Below, in pieces: positions 1 through 10,535 of a stretch of DNA of 64,000 nt; position 1 is the stretch's first letter; the number at the start of each line of letters is the position of its first letter. A program made the translations under genes and the position numbers. A model generated the notes under the pieces. That model was not told the origin of the DNA. It saw only the letters and a list, made by a program, of their open reading frames with translations, and ran no database searches. The stretch covers positions 5,766,001 through 5,830,000 of the forward strand of contig NC_035791.1 of the NCBI RefSeq assembly GCF_001653235.2. The letters are read 5' to 3'. This DNA is from Pochonia chlamydosporia 170. Its lineage: Eukaryota > Ascomycota > Sordariomycetes > Hypocreales > Clavicipitaceae.

Positions 1-542
1 AAGCACAACCATCTTGCTAGTTTCCCTATCGGTGCTTCAGTAGAGTCACGGGGCTGTTATAGCAACAATTGTTTCAAACTACTGCACCATAAGTTAGATG
101 TCGGACGTATATCTCGGGTTTGCCAGGCACATTGAGTATGGTACTCGGTCATGGGAGTAATATTACAAGCTAGCCGTTCAGGCTACGGAAGACCTGCCTG
201 CCATGTAAAATAGACCCCGGCCGACTACGGCATAGATTAAAAAAAGGGGCGTTCTAGCCTAGTCAAGTTGAGAATCGTACCGGACAAGAACGGTGTTTAA
301 CTCACATAAGATTCGTTCCCCCCCTCAAGTCCAGCAGAGTCGTATTTACGCCCCAAGAATACATCCGAGATACCAGTGTGTTGCAAGACGCCCAGCAACA
401 ACGGGGTTCTTAGCCCATCTCAACCGTGTGATCCCGTCCTCGACATCAATTGGCCTTCACCACCACGAAGTCGAACCGGGTCCCTCAAGGTCCAGACACT
501 TTTGACACCGAAGTCTCCCCTCAGCCCCTTGGATCTCCAATC
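1..542. other. Upstream intergenic region
   Basis: No gene is recognisable here. Short open frames at about 290-570 overlap one another and have no family resemblance. The last part must hold the promoter of the downstream oxidase gene; no confident TATA box was picked. Confidence 0.5.
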
Positions 543-2140
543 ATGCATCGGCTATCACAACATCTAAGCATAATTCTCTCGCTGATCACCATTCATTGCT
601 GTGTGGCAGCTCCCAGCAGAATATGTGCCGACATATCCTCACGGTTGCCTGGCAAGGTCACATATCCAGGAGATAAGGCTTACAACATTTCCGAGAAGTC
701 ATATGCATATGCCAACCAACAGACACAACAGCCGTCATGCATCGTTCAACCAACCACTACCGAGGATGTAGCCACTGCCGTCAAGTTACTAAAAAAAGCA
801 CCGCAGGTTTCTTTTGCTGTTCGCAGTGGGGGGCACGCGACGAATCGTGGCTTTTCGAATATTGACGGCGGCGTGACGTTGGACCTGACTGCTATTAATA
901 GTGTGAACATTCAAGCGGATGGTGTGACTGTTTCGGTTGGCACTGGTGCGTCTTGGGGAGATGTGTATCTCGTTTTGGATGCTGCCAAACGGTCGCTGAA
1001 CGGTGGTCGTGCATCTGGAGTTGGCGTTGGCGGCTTTCTAACGGGAGGTATGTGCTACCTTTTGACTCCAGTTATGATAAGTCAACATGGGCTGACAACT
1101 CTGTAACAGGCGGTATTGGGTTCTTTGCTCTTAAAAATGGGTTTGGCTGTGATGCCGTGACAAACGTGGAGATTGTGCTACCCAATGGTTCCATCATCAA
1201 CGCGAATGCCAAATCCCACCGTGATCTCTTTGTGGCCATAAAAGGCGGTGCGAATAACTTTGGCATTGTCACCCGCTGGGACATCAAGACCATTTCTAAG
1301 GGCAAGATCTGGGGAGGCGGTGTCATCTACCCCAATGCTACTGTTCCTGCTCAGCTGGATGCCTTTACAAAATGGAAGAACCCGGCCAATTTTGACTCTG
1401 CGTCCTCGGTGGAGCAGAGCTATGTCTATATTGGTTCTATGAAGCAATGGCTCGTTTCCAACAGCCTCATCTACACTGAGCCTGTAGCATATCCCAAAGA
1501 CTTAAAAGTGTTCACCGATATTCAGCCTCAGATCGCTAATACCCTGAGGTTCTCCAACGTCACTGACTTTGCGGATGAGATTCAGTCCCAGAGCACTCCT
1601 GATCAATAGTGAGTCTTGTTATACAGTTGCACGACGCACCATTTTTAACGTATTGCTAGTACAATATTTGCCACTACCACCGTCAAAATCTCACCCACAA
1701 TTCTCACAAAAGTTCACGCGTTATGGCAAGCGTCAGTTGCCCGGATGGCCGCCAACAACGCAACCATCACCTCTTCTCTGACACTGCAGTCTATTCCAGC
1801 ACCGCCTTCTGACCCTTCACGCGCCAACAGCTTGGGATTCAACCCTTCTTCAACCCCACAAAAGGACCTTGTACTTGTGCTCTGCTCAAGCTTCTGGGCA
1901 GACCCCGCGGTTGGAACACAGGTTAAGACGGCGGTCGCCGGATTCATCAATGATGCAGAGTATGCGGCTAGAAAAGAGGGTGTTTTGCAGAACTTCAAGT
2001 ATCCGAATTACGCGGCAGCCGACTTTCAGAATCCATTGAAGAGTAATGGCGTCAGAGATAGGTTGAGAGTAGTTGCGTTGAAGTATGATTGTACTGGGTT
2101 GTTCCGAAGGCAGGTTGTCGGAGGCTGGAAGCTGTATTAG
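543..2140 (+). CDS. Secreted FAD-linked oxidase (berberine-bridge-like)
   Basis: Three exons, 543-1047, 1110-1608 and 1660-2140, give 494 residues, the usual length for fungal PCMH-type FAD oxidases. Both introns are GT-AG (62 and 51 bases) and keep frame; the second has TTTTTAAC before its acceptor. The start at 543 opens a clear signal peptide (residues 1-23, hydrophobic core, ending VAA). The FAD domain follows, with RSGGHA holding the likely flavin-linked histidine H98, and the glycine stretch GVGVGG across the first junction. The second covalent cysteine of bicovalent BBE enzymes is absent, so attachment is probably through His alone. The C-terminal BBE-type segment has NYAAADFQNP. The family oxidises sugars, alcohols or pathway intermediates; the substrate is unknown. 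An in-frame ATG at 450 would bury the signal peptide and was not used. Confidence 0.88.
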
Positions 2141-2486
2141 TAGATTGATGTATTTTTAATGTTTATTTAGAGCTTGGCTTGCTCGTCTAGCCAAGTGGTG
2201 CACTATAGATGGTTAAAAACACGAGGAACTTTGACTATGGCAAATACTGACAGAGTGTGAGTGCGTAGGGCTAAAATTGATTGCTTGATCTGTATCGTCA
2301 ATCGCTTGTAGCTGTTATTTCAAGAGATACAGCTCGTAAGAGTCCTTTAAAAGGCGAATTAATGTCATAATATTAACCTGCGCGTCTTTATCACCTCCAC
2401 CTAATTCTCTTTTGTTTTCACAAATCTGGGTCGAGGGTAGGCAAGAACATCACGCCTGTTGACATGTGTATCCCCCACCCACTAGA
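2141..2486. other. Convergent intergenic region
   Basis: This lies between two genes that converge on it. No coding frame, repeat or RNA gene was seen; it should hold both 3' UTRs. Confidence 0.5.
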
Positions 2487-3193
2487 TCACTGTTCGGCAC
2501 CTCGAAGATAGGAAGCAGTTTCTGCACTAAAAATACCGTCTTTGACAAGTTGATCTGCCGATTCAATGATCCAAGTCTGGCAGTTTCGCTGCTTAACTGC
2601 TGTTCGTGAGGAAGGCTGGACATCCCGCGCGTTAGCTCTTGAGATCTACGTTGCCGTGCTTATCACATCGTGTCGTATTGATATCATGTACTTACAGCGG
2701 TATCGACTGAGTTGAGTGACTTCTCAGGGGCATTTACTTTGCTCACCGAGGACTCAAATATGCACACGGGGATGCTGTCTACAGTAGGCCCGTTGTTGAA
2801 CATTGCCTTCTCGTTGAAGAAGCGACCGTCAACCCACTGCAGGGGAATTCTTGAAGAGGGAAGGTCGTCGGTAGCCTTGAGGTCAGTGCTGCGTTTAAAC
2901 TCGAGTGAAAACCCGTTTATCACGTCCCCAGTCGCGTGCAGCACAACCCCGAGGTCCGGGTCGCCTTGAGACTGGACAAAGTATGCCCAGTGATCCTTGA
3001 AAGGATACCCGTTGTAGGTCAGCAACTCTACAAGAGTTGCGCCGGGAGGACCATGAGCGGGCACAGTTGGTGGCCGGACTGAAGGGATATTTGAAGACCT
3101 TAGGCCAGCAAACGAGCCAACAAATGGAGGGAGCGATGGTGCAGGAGGAGGTGCATCACCATCAACAGCAACTTTGGGATGACTGGAAGACAT
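2487..3193 (-). CDS. Uncharacterised 199-residue protein with HWAYF and NCQTW motifs
   Basis: Two exons on the minus strand, 3193-2696 and 2588-2487, are joined by a GTAAGT...CAG intron (2589-2695) in phase 0. The first 50 residues are proline- and serine-rich and probably disordered. Then come DHWAYFVQSQ, GVVLHATGD and a C-terminal exon opening RNCQTW and ending AETASYLRGAEQ. The order of an HWA-F strand, an LHA-G strand and a late NC..W resembles small fungal domains of unknown function with a papain-like or NlpC-like look (DUF6914-type). That is an inference from motif order only. No signal peptide or membrane segment. The acceptor is the least certain part; an alternative three bases upstream adds one residue. 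Confidence 0.66.
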
Positions 3194-3912
3194 GATAGAA
3201 TATACGGTAGTAATGGCGTTAGAGTATAGCCAATCTCTGAGAGGAATGGGTAATTCGTCACGCCTTAAAAGCCAGTTGGGGTTGCAGGGAGAGTGCGTGC
3301 TCGCGCGTCCAGCTTTGTTAGGTGAGGCAACTGGTTGCCTGTGTGACCAGGCATTCAGGCTCGACTAGAACGGCCGGGAAATGGCATCATAATGCTTCAA
3401 TGTTGTTGGAATTAGTGGCAAGATTAGAAAGACACTTCATATGAAGTAAGTGAAGTCTGTTCATCTGGGCAGTTATCTTTACAGGAAAGTCATGAGTCAA
3501 TTTTCGTATTAGGGTTAGGGTTAGGGTGAGGCTTGCTAGACACTGCCAACACTGAACATTTCAGTCCTGGCTGTTGGACCAGTAGAAAAAAAAAATGAGA
3601 CCACGACTTCACCTCGGCACCTGAGCCATCAGTTCAAGTTCAAGTGTAGATATAAGCGCTCGGTGTTGACTCTTACGCGTCCAGTCTATCTAGGGACGCG
3701 TTCAAGGGCATTTAGACTTGACCTTTACCAACTTGGTGGATGCAAGCGGGGTAGTATTGCTTTCAACAGTCACATCAGGCAAGCGTCTTGCTGATCTCGA
3801 ATCTTCAAAAGAGATTGTGATACGGCTCTATTGTTGAGTTAAAATAATTCAGTATTCTCACAAAGTCTGTGTAATCCTCCGCGCTTGACAGCGGGCGGTA
3901 AAGTAAAACACG
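3194..3912. other. Divergent intergenic region
   Basis: This separates the divergent genes at 3193 (minus) and 3913 (plus) and should hold both promoters. It contains a short telomere-type repeat, listed separately. No further gene was seen. Confidence 0.5.
3509..3526 (+). repeat. Interstitial telomere-type repeat, (TTAGGG)3
   Basis: Three exact tandem copies of TTAGGG lie at 3509-3526, followed by TGAG. TTAGGG is the telomere repeat of filamentous ascomycetes. Three copies inside a gene region may be a scar of break repair or chance. Confidence 0.8.
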
Positions 3913-4682
3913 ATGGGCTCCGTAGCCCAGATAATGTTCTACCCTCCCAAGTCAAACGCTGTTGACTCCTCCAAAGCCCTCGAAGGAGCAGCACAAGTGC
4001 TGTCACGCGTGCCGGGCGCCAAAGCCGCATACCATGGCGTGCTAGTTGAAGATGAAGAGATTCACTGTGTAGTCCTGGAATTCAAGGACAAAGCCTCTTT
4101 CGAAAACAGAACAAAGTTGAAGGCATGCAGAGCGCTGGCGCGGCATTTAAAGAAACTGTGAACATGGAGCACGGGGTAGAGCCATTCCTTGGTTCGTAAA
4201 TAAGCTGTATAGCCAGTGGGAGAAATAAGAACTGAATTTGATCAACAGGATTTGCAACGTTCAAGCACGATACAGCGGAGGCTTTGACGGCCAACGTGAC
4301 CGAGTTCAGATTCTACAGTCTGCCTGACAAGAATGCCACGGAAGAGGTTGTCATGCAGAAAATTATCGGAAATGCCAAGGTAGACGAGCAGCCTGCGGTG
4401 ACCGTAGGTAAAGCAAAAGGCGTCTCGATGGGATATATGTGGTGGCTGAAGCCTGATCTGGCTGATATGGGCAGCACAACATGCTTCAGTGGTATATTTG
4501 GCTACGACAGCGTGGAGGACTATTGGAGGTGGAAAGACATGCCGGAACATGTCGAGGCGATCAAAGGGACGAAGGGTTTCATGAACGAGCTGGGCATGAA
4601 GCCTGTGGACATGTTTGGGAAGCGCCGAGCCATGTTCGAAGGCAGCGGCATTATCCATGTCAAATTCAAGAAGACATTCTAA
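3913..4682 (+). pseudogene. Dimeric alpha/beta-barrel (ABM/EthD-like) protein, apparently frameshifted
   Basis: The first exon starts MGSVAQIMFYPPK and runs in one frame to about 4105. After that the protein-like reading continues in the next frame (QSAGAAFKETVNMEHGVEP), through a GTTCGT...ACAG intron (4192-4248), and then to 4682 (GFATFKHDTAE ... FEGSGIIHVKFKKTF). The two halves each look like a stress-response/ABM barrel repeat, typical of about 230-residue fungal tandem-barrel proteins. No intron of workable size can bridge the frames around 4105-4118, so a one-base deletion (or two-base gain) is the simplest reading: a recent pseudogene or a sequencing error. Without it the first frame stops at 4161. 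No signal peptide; function in the family is undefined. Confidence 0.6.
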
Positions 4683-5148
4683 ACATGGCATGCGGGACGA
4701 CGCCAGGATTGTAATCTTCAAGCTGTGCGAATATTATTGTTACCATAGGGCAAGTTCCAAGGACACGGCGGCGAGGACAACCACTTCTTCAAGAACTTAT
4801 AGTTGGATGCAGTTGCAACAGCATTACCATGGAGAAGTCTCAAGGGACATTGTGAAAGCTAGTTCTGTGGACGGCAAAAAAGAAAGAAAAAAGAGAAATA
4901 ATACTATGGAGAAAACCTGACAACGAAGGCTCATTTCAACTGCGAAGTGTAGGATTTTGCCTCTTTGTGACCAAGGGGAAACAGGAACCCCGTAGTTTGG
5001 TGTTCTTTCATATCTATTGACGTACTTGTAACTACGCAGTGGCAGACTGTGAGAGCCATATATAGCTCAATATAGAAGCAAACCCCCATAGAGGTATAAA
5101 TTCAGAGCCCAAAAAAAGTGGTAAGGTTCTTTTTAATATCTCACATGC
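4683..5148. other. Convergent intergenic region
   Basis: It holds 3' ends of neighbouring genes and A-rich tracts near 4877-4915. No gene or repeat family was recognised. Confidence 0.45.
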
Positions 5149-5832
5149 TCATATGGTATTGCATCGCGCCGTCAAGCCTCGACATAACCAAGGACCAATT
5201 CGCCGGCTTGTCGTCGACTTTCCATCACCTTCTGGCGCAACACTCTCTTCGTCCGAGCTCCATGCATCTTTAATCCATTCATGTTCTCGAATAGCTCTTT
5301 CGGCAATAGGAAACCCATCTGCCTCGCGGAGCCATTTGAACATAAGTCGCGTCATGGACTCTGAACAGTCTCTGGTGCGGTCAAGTTTGTCGTACTCCAC
5401 AATTACATCTTGCTTATCAACATCACTCGTGTTGTAGTGTAGAATAGTAGAGCTGTCAGTCGACTTTTGAACAGTATAAGTGTTATTTTTGCAGTTCCAA
5501 GTCAAACCTCCATATCGCAAGCCATGATGAGCGGAGCAAGCGGCATGTATCTGTACGTCCAGAATGCAGTCCGCAATCGAGATGGAGCCAAAGGGTGTAA
5601 ATGGGACAAGAGGTGGGCTGCCATGACGGTACGCCTGCGACAGATACATCAAACGAGCCTCGTCTGAACGGCTTAGGGTCGTTGGGTTGGGCGCAATGCA
5701 AGACACTGGTTTTTGGATAAAAGAAACATAGCTGTTTGTCTGGGCTGCCGAACTGAGATCAATTTGGAATGCAACAGGCGCGCCCATCTCATAAAATAAT
5801 GCTGAATGTCTAGAAGTACAGCTCCCAACCAT
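5149..5832 (-). CDS. Hypothetical protein, 227 residues or more
   Basis: An open minus-strand frame of 227 codons, longer than expected by chance here, but not recognised. It has several cysteines (MVGSC, PVSCIAP, IADCILD, HAACSAHH, TWNCKNN), a central YGGLTWNC stretch, and an acidic, charged C-terminal third (EYDKLDRTRDCSESM, EHEWIKDAWSS). No signal peptide or membrane helix is evident. A GTAACG...ACAG intron could join a short upstream exon starting MEPDLP near 5970, so the true start may lie upstream. It may be a fragment, since a broken gene begins on the other strand directly upstream. Treat as tentative. Confidence 0.4.
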   Translation of the reverse strand: MVGSCTSRHSALFYEMGAPVAFQIDLSSAAQTNSYVSFIQKPVSCIAPNPTTLSRSDEARLMYLSQAYRHGSPPLVPFTPFGSISIADCILDVQIHAACSAHHGLRYGGLTWNCKNNTYTVQKSTDSSTILHYNTSDVDKQDVIVEYDKLDRTRDCSESMTRLMFKWLREADGFPIAERAIREHEWIKDAWSSDEESVAPEGDGKSTTSRRIGPWLCRGLTARCNTI

Positions 5833-6016
5833 AGAAAGCCCAAGTGAGGTGACCGGCGCATGAGTACTTGCGTTAGAACCTGTGGTTCTTGAACCATTTG
5901 AGTATCAATAACTGCGAAGCTGCCTTGAATCCAAGCTCTGCAAACGTTACAAGGCAGGTCGGGTTCCATAAAACTACTAATCAGGAGCGAGATCCCTCCG
6001 GTAGTATTACAACTCA

Positions 6017-6590
6017 ATGTCAGTAGCCTGTCTAGCTGATGGATGTTCCCTCCCCAGGGAGGTTATATGGATTCCTGCAAGACGAGATCTGGATCCGAGG
6101 GACTACCACACGGACTCTCTGGCTCGGTTCGTCAAGCCAGGTGTGATAGTTTTGAGCAAGGCCAATGAGGTGAAACCAACAGAATGGACGGCCTTTCACG
6201 AGAAAACCTTGGAAACTTTGAGCTTTGCGACCGAATCAAAGGTTCGCCGGTTTGGGATCATCGAGATAGAGGAATCTGGCGAAGAATTCTTTGAGCTACC
6301 TCCCACGGTTATCGGTGGTTCGAAGGGTGTTGGTGACTATCGTGTAGTGCGAAACTATGTCAATTTTCTCCTGGTCAACTACGGCGTCATAATGCCTCAG
6401 TTTGGTGACCCGGATCGCGACTTTACGGCTATCCAATAAGTACAGAGCGCTGTTGGGAGTGAGAGGAGGATTTTCCCCGTCCTTCTTGGGCATTTATTCC
6501 TTTTTAGTGGCGGTGTTACTTAGCAACTTAGGAAATACCAGAGCTCCCGTGAACTTCCTGTGCTTTTCAGGCACGGCGGGTCGTAGATGA
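6017..6590 (+). pseudogene. Agmatine deiminase (PAD-type) relic, 3' half only
   Basis: From about 6045 the plus strand reads REVIWIPARRDLDPRDYHTDS then LARFVKPGVIVLSK and YVNFLLVNYGVIMPQFGDPD, matching the middle and C-terminal part of peptidylarginine/agmatine deiminases, which convert agmatine to N-carbamoylputrescine. The N-terminal half is absent. After a stop at 6437-6439 the family pattern goes on (SERRIFPVLLG) and, with a frame slip, as LAT-stop-EIPELP-stop near 6518-6556, where functional proteins have GGGIH...LATQEIPELPR. The TAG and TGA stand where CAA/CAG and CGA are expected, the C-to-T changes typical of RIP or decay. The catalytic GGG-H-C block is destroyed. It is therefore a dead gene fragment. 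Confidence 0.78.
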
Positions 6591-6684
6591 GATACCTCAT
6601 TAACGATGATGAAGATCCCCACAGAGTAGGAAAGCCTTAATAAGGTATTGAACTAAAGAGAGCTATAGGCCTAAATGTATGTGA

Positions 6685-7977
6685 CTATGATGGCTTGCCT
6701 ACAACATCCACGGAAACATTGTGCACAGTACACCCTGATGGAGGAGTTATGTGTGACTCGTTGAAGATACCATCCAGCCAAGTCATTGCCCTGGGCTTGC
6801 CATTCTCTATCTCCAAAACATGGCTGCCAACGGTATTTCTGTCATAACGGATATCAGCACCAGCTTCACAGAAGGTTTTCACTGTCGAATCCGTCTGCTC
6901 GACGGGACAGTATTCGTCTTTTATGGCCTTGTAAACAAAAATCGGCATCGATGGCACTCCCTTGTCGCTAAGCTTCGCCTGATCATCATACAACTTTTGC
7001 AGAATTGGTGCCTGTAAGTCCTCCGCACCGCCAATAAAGTAAGCGTAAATATCTTTGCCGGCAAATTTTGGTAATGCATCGCCGGCATTCATGTCTCTTA
7101 CCGATAAGAACTCAGTCTTGGTTTCCGGTACCAGACGACTTTCCAAGTAAGCTGTAGCTTCTGGATACTGTGCTGTTATCCCAAGCAACAAGGCTATCAA
7201 GGTACCAGCGATGGGGCTTTTGTTGATGTTGTCAAAGTCTGCGGAGATATCGTCAACAAGACCTCCAACAACTGTTCCCTCAATTTTGAGCTCTGGTGCG
7301 TATCGTGGTGCTAATTGGGCGGCAGCTAAGGTCGCAATACTGCCACCGCTATAACCCCAAATTGCCATATTTATTGGCATGTTACCAGTCATGTTGGCAA
7401 GGTTGTGAACGGCGCGGATAGAGTCAATAGTTGCCTGTCCAGCCTGTTTGCTGGCACCAAACGCCGCATCCGGTCCCATGTAGTCCGGTGTGTTGACAAT
7501 CCATCCACGAGTAAGCATCTCATTCACGAGAGAAGTACTTGACTTGAGACCAAGGTGGCGGTTTTCTTGAGCCAGTCTCCAATACAGTCCGATGGATGGA
7601 CTCGAATCAAGGTTGGCAGTATTGTAAGCAAATTGGTAAGATAACAATGCTGCCTTTCCAGATGGTGAGAAGTGGAACGATGGAGGTATGAACAAAGTTG
7701 TCACAGCCCAAGATGGCTTGCTTGTTGAATCAGTTGTTCGGTACAGAATGTGGTACGCCGCTGAAGGGTTGCCAACCACACTCGTCAGATTTCCAGGGGC
7801 AATCCGAATCTTGAGAATACCCCCCGGCTGCTTCCTGTCAAAGCCCGGCGGAGCTCTGTACCACGGGTCTTGACTAGGAGGAAGTGGTTGTCCTTCAGAT
7901 GATGCATCTTGGCCTGTCAAAACACCGACGGCCTGCGGGGTAACGCAGAGACCAAATAACCACCTCAACGGACGCAT
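6685..7977 (-). CDS. Secretory lipase (LIP family)
   Basis: Single exon, 430 residues when started at 7977, where the sequence opens with a signal peptide (MRPLRWLFGL...). The frame stays open to 8121, but that would add 48 residues in front of the signal. The mature part starts near DASSEGQPLPPSQDPWYRAPPGF. The alpha/beta-hydrolase nucleophile elbow is WGYSGGS (Ser210). A late DEYCPVEQ gives the acid residue and GSHVLE the histidine. This is the fungal LIP/secretory lipase family (PF03583 type), which releases fatty acids from triacylglycerols outside the cell. Length and motif order fit a complete enzyme. It stands alone beside the deiminase relic, with no sign of an operon-like partner. 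Confidence 0.88.
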   Translation of the reverse strand: MRPLRWLFGLCVTPQAVGVLTGQDASSEGQPLPPSQDPWYRAPPGFDRKQPGGILKIRIAPGNLTSVVGNPSAAYHILYRTTDSTSKPSWAVTTLFIPPSFHFSPSGKAALLSYQFAYNTANLDSSPSIGLYWRLAQENRHLGLKSSTSLVNEMLTRGWIVNTPDYMGPDAAFGASKQAGQATIDSIRAVHNLANMTGNMPINMAIWGYSGGSIATLAAAQLAPRYAPELKIEGTVVGGLVDDISADFDNINKSPIAGTLIALLLGITAQYPEATAYLESRLVPETKTEFLSVRDMNAGDALPKFAGKDIYAYFIGGAEDLQAPILQKLYDDQAKLSDKGVPSMPIFVYKAIKDEYCPVEQTDSTVKTFCEAGADIRYDRNTVGSHVLEIENGKPRAMTWLDGIFNESHITPPSGCTVHNVSVDVVGKPS

Positions 7978-9240
7978 GTTCGACTCGATTCTCTCTTTGT
8001 CGGTTTGTGTCTCGCTCTCTTTTCTATCGGAATAGCCTGATGTGATTGGATTGAGTGGCAATGTGGCGGCGAGGTCGTCATTTGGCATTACGGTTAGGCT
8101 CCTGTCGGAGAGACTGATCAACCCAATGATGGATTACTTCTCTACTAGTTCACTTGAACTGAAATAGTCTGGGCAAAGAGGTGTAATACGGAGTCTTTGG
8201 GTTGAGACAATATGCATAGCAGAGGCTGCGAACAGATCGCGTTGAGAACTGCTAACTTGTCGGAAGGGGCAGCTTTTATGGTTCTTAGTGTTTGAACGAA
8301 GTTCAGCTGATGTACCAAAAGGGCTCGATGCTGCGCTGGCGAAGTTCATTGTGTAAGGCGAGATCAGCATGTGCCGCGATTTTTTCAAGGTAAAATCGGT
8401 CAGCAATTACCGCAAATAGCTATAGATCGCCCGAACTGATCTGGGGCTAATCATCGGCATAACTCATGACGGACGGCTAAGTCAGGTCTTGTGTTGTTCG
8501 AACCGAAACCGCCCAGCTCATTTATCCTTCTGCGGCATCACATTCACAGCTTGCACCGTAGTTACCCATGCCATGCCATGGATTGGGTCTGAACAGGCGT
8601 TGAGCAAGGACCAACATCCCGCTGTGGTTTGCAACAGACAACCCTGTGCAACGCCCAATATGTTATTATTGGCAAACTTCCTTTTTAACGCCCCGACAAA
8701 GCAAGATGTGTCTACTGTGCTCGCAGATCCTCAGGGGGTGTTTCGACAGTTTTGTTTCGTGGTGTTCTTACCTCAATCATCGAGTTCAACCACAGTACAA
8801 GCTTTGCACAACATTACCAAACTTGGAAACCAAACTTGCTGCTGAGGTCGTGGTAGGAGTACAGATATCTAATGCTTCCTTCAGAGTGTGCTCATCGTCT
8901 CCCATGCCAAAAGGGAAACAGTGTAGAACCACACATTCCTTGGTGCCTCTTCGTCCGCGGACACGACTTTCCGGTCCGTAATTTTCGGTGATTTTGGTCA
9001 AATAAACGTGTTGGCCAATTTGCATTTCTCTCGTTTGTATGATGTCCTGCTAAAACCGGGACGGCGTGTAATTTGGGACAGTCTCAACCCAACTTAACGT
9101 GAATAATGGGTAGAACAGACCTACATTCTAGTCCCTATAATTGGCTCTATGTCTTTTCAGGCAGATTGGATCATTTTGACAAATTTACCTGCCGCGTAAG
9201 GCAATAGTGTTACAGATAAGTGGCAAAAGTGTGTGCCAGC
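7978..9240. other. Intergenic region with faint similarity to DNA upstream of cassette B
   Basis: No gene is called. The stretch at about 8740-8990 aligns by eye, weakly, with 19450-19690 upstream of cassette B: both have CATCGAGTTCAAC preceded by a similar TGGTGT(T/A)C(T/C)TACCT run. This suggests the duplicated unit once reached this far upstream. Frames at 8489-8845 and 8646-8981 look non-coding. Confidence 0.35.
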
Positions 9241-9242
9241 AA

Positions 9243-9635
9243 CGTTATATATCCATCCATCTCCCCGTTTCTTCAGCATCTACCTCCGGCAGGTTTTCTA
9301 CCACTACCAAATCCCAAATTCTTTCTAAAATCAACAACGCACAAAGGCTATACCAGATCGTTTAAGCATCGCGATCTCCAAGAAGTCGCCATTTCTCTCA
9401 TTCAAAGCAGCAGCATCACGCAGCTTTGCCAAGATTCCCATCGTTCGACGACAAGTTCATGCAAGAGTTTGAAACATAAGGCAGGGCACGATTGTAAGCT
9501 ACCATTATCCTTACAAAGATCTGTTTGTTTCCGATCAACCCTCGGCGTTGAAACTCTTCTTTGGAGCTTGACACCTCATACTGTTTCGCAGATTCCTTTC
9601 CACAACGCCAAGCCACCTTATTTCTTGCCATCACC
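9243..9635 (+). promoter_or_regulatory. Cassette E promoter and 5' leader
   Basis: TTATATAT at about 9246 is followed by a leader that shares blocks with the leaders of cassettes A-D. The clearest is TCTCATTCAAAGCAGCA at 9396-9412, about 225 bases before the ATG. It also carries CTTTGCCAAG, as in A. An open frame crossing this region (9220-9717) is on a different frame from the family protein and is not conserved. Confidence 0.55.
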
Positions 9636-9914
9636 ATGTCGGCACGTCACTGAGATTTCACTAAGGAAGACCTCGAGCAGCTGGCGGAGGAGATCAAATC
9701 AAGCATCACACTTCTAGCAAAAAGGTTCAGCTGCACAAATCAGCAAGACATCATCCCATATATCACCAAATGCTCAATCTGGGAGCAAGATATGAATGAT
9801 ATCATGTACCACAGCATCACAACCGGAACCCAACTATGGGTTTCACCCGCCGAGATGAAATTCATTGAGGAAGTCAGAAAAGAACTGAAGTCGGAAGAAT
9901 TTAGTGCTTGGTAA
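9636..9914 (+). pseudogene. Cassette E small protein, nonsense-mutated
   Basis: ATG in good context (ATCACCATG) opens MSARH, then a TGA as codon 6, then 86 sense codons: DFTKEDLEQLAEEIKS ... TGTQLWVSPAEMKFIEEVRKE ... FSAW. The layout matches the other four copies: an acidic first helix, a middle helix with a tryptophan, a short loop with aromatic-x-x-proline (LWVSP), then a charged last helix. Where A and C have W near this point, TGG to TGA would explain the stop. If translated at all, the protein would need stop readthrough or a later start. It is the most leftward copy and lies 5.8 kb from A because the MFS/regulator pair sits between them. Confidence 0.6.
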
Positions 9915-10535
9915 AGAAGAGGAAGGGCTCTACTGAAAGTGGAATGAGAAACAAAAAGAGACAGAGAACGCGAGACTAGAATATGCCTGTTATTCGCGGT
10001 CCCATCGTATGGAAACCTTTTTCTCTTGTCCTTTGTCGCTGTCACTATCAAACAAGCACATGACAATAGCGGTAGGAGTCTAGGTAGTCTCTGGTAGCTA
10101 TAATAGTACACAGCTATAAGCTCCTTGGCCACGGTTCAAATTTCTGTTTTGTCGGCTTAACGAATTTTACTAAATTCTCGGAATCGCCAGTTCAACAAGC
10201 TATCTTGTGTACCACGAGCTACCACAAGATACTTGTTGTAAGCTTACACGGAGACGCATGCGGCAAACCGAGGAACGAGACCCAAAGAGACGACTAAATC
10301 CGTTAAATATATGTCCTCTCAAATCAACGTTAGCTAGAAGATTGATTCGATCATTTGTACACCAAAACGACTGCATCCAAGGCTACATAAGCGACGGATT
10401 TATCTCCTCTGTTATTGTATTTCTTCTTTATTTCCTTTCCTCCTCTCATACTCTCAAGTCTGTTGGGTCTCCCAGTATCAACAAACTAACCGGGTCTCAC
10501 CGGATCACGGCAGTCGCGAAGGAACATTGAAAGCG
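9915..10535. other. Intergenic region downstream of cassette E
   Basis: No gene seen. It should hold the 3' end of copy E and the distal promoter of the MFS gene. The 3' module found after copies B-D was not recognised here. Confidence 0.4.

Noticed and set aside
8134..8981. Three frames of 90-118 codons
   Set aside because: Protein text is not family-like; the DNA is better explained as old duplicated flank of the cassette unit.
9220..9717. 165-codon frame across cassette E leader
   Set aside because: It overlaps the conserved leader and the start of copy E in another frame, and is not conserved in other copies.
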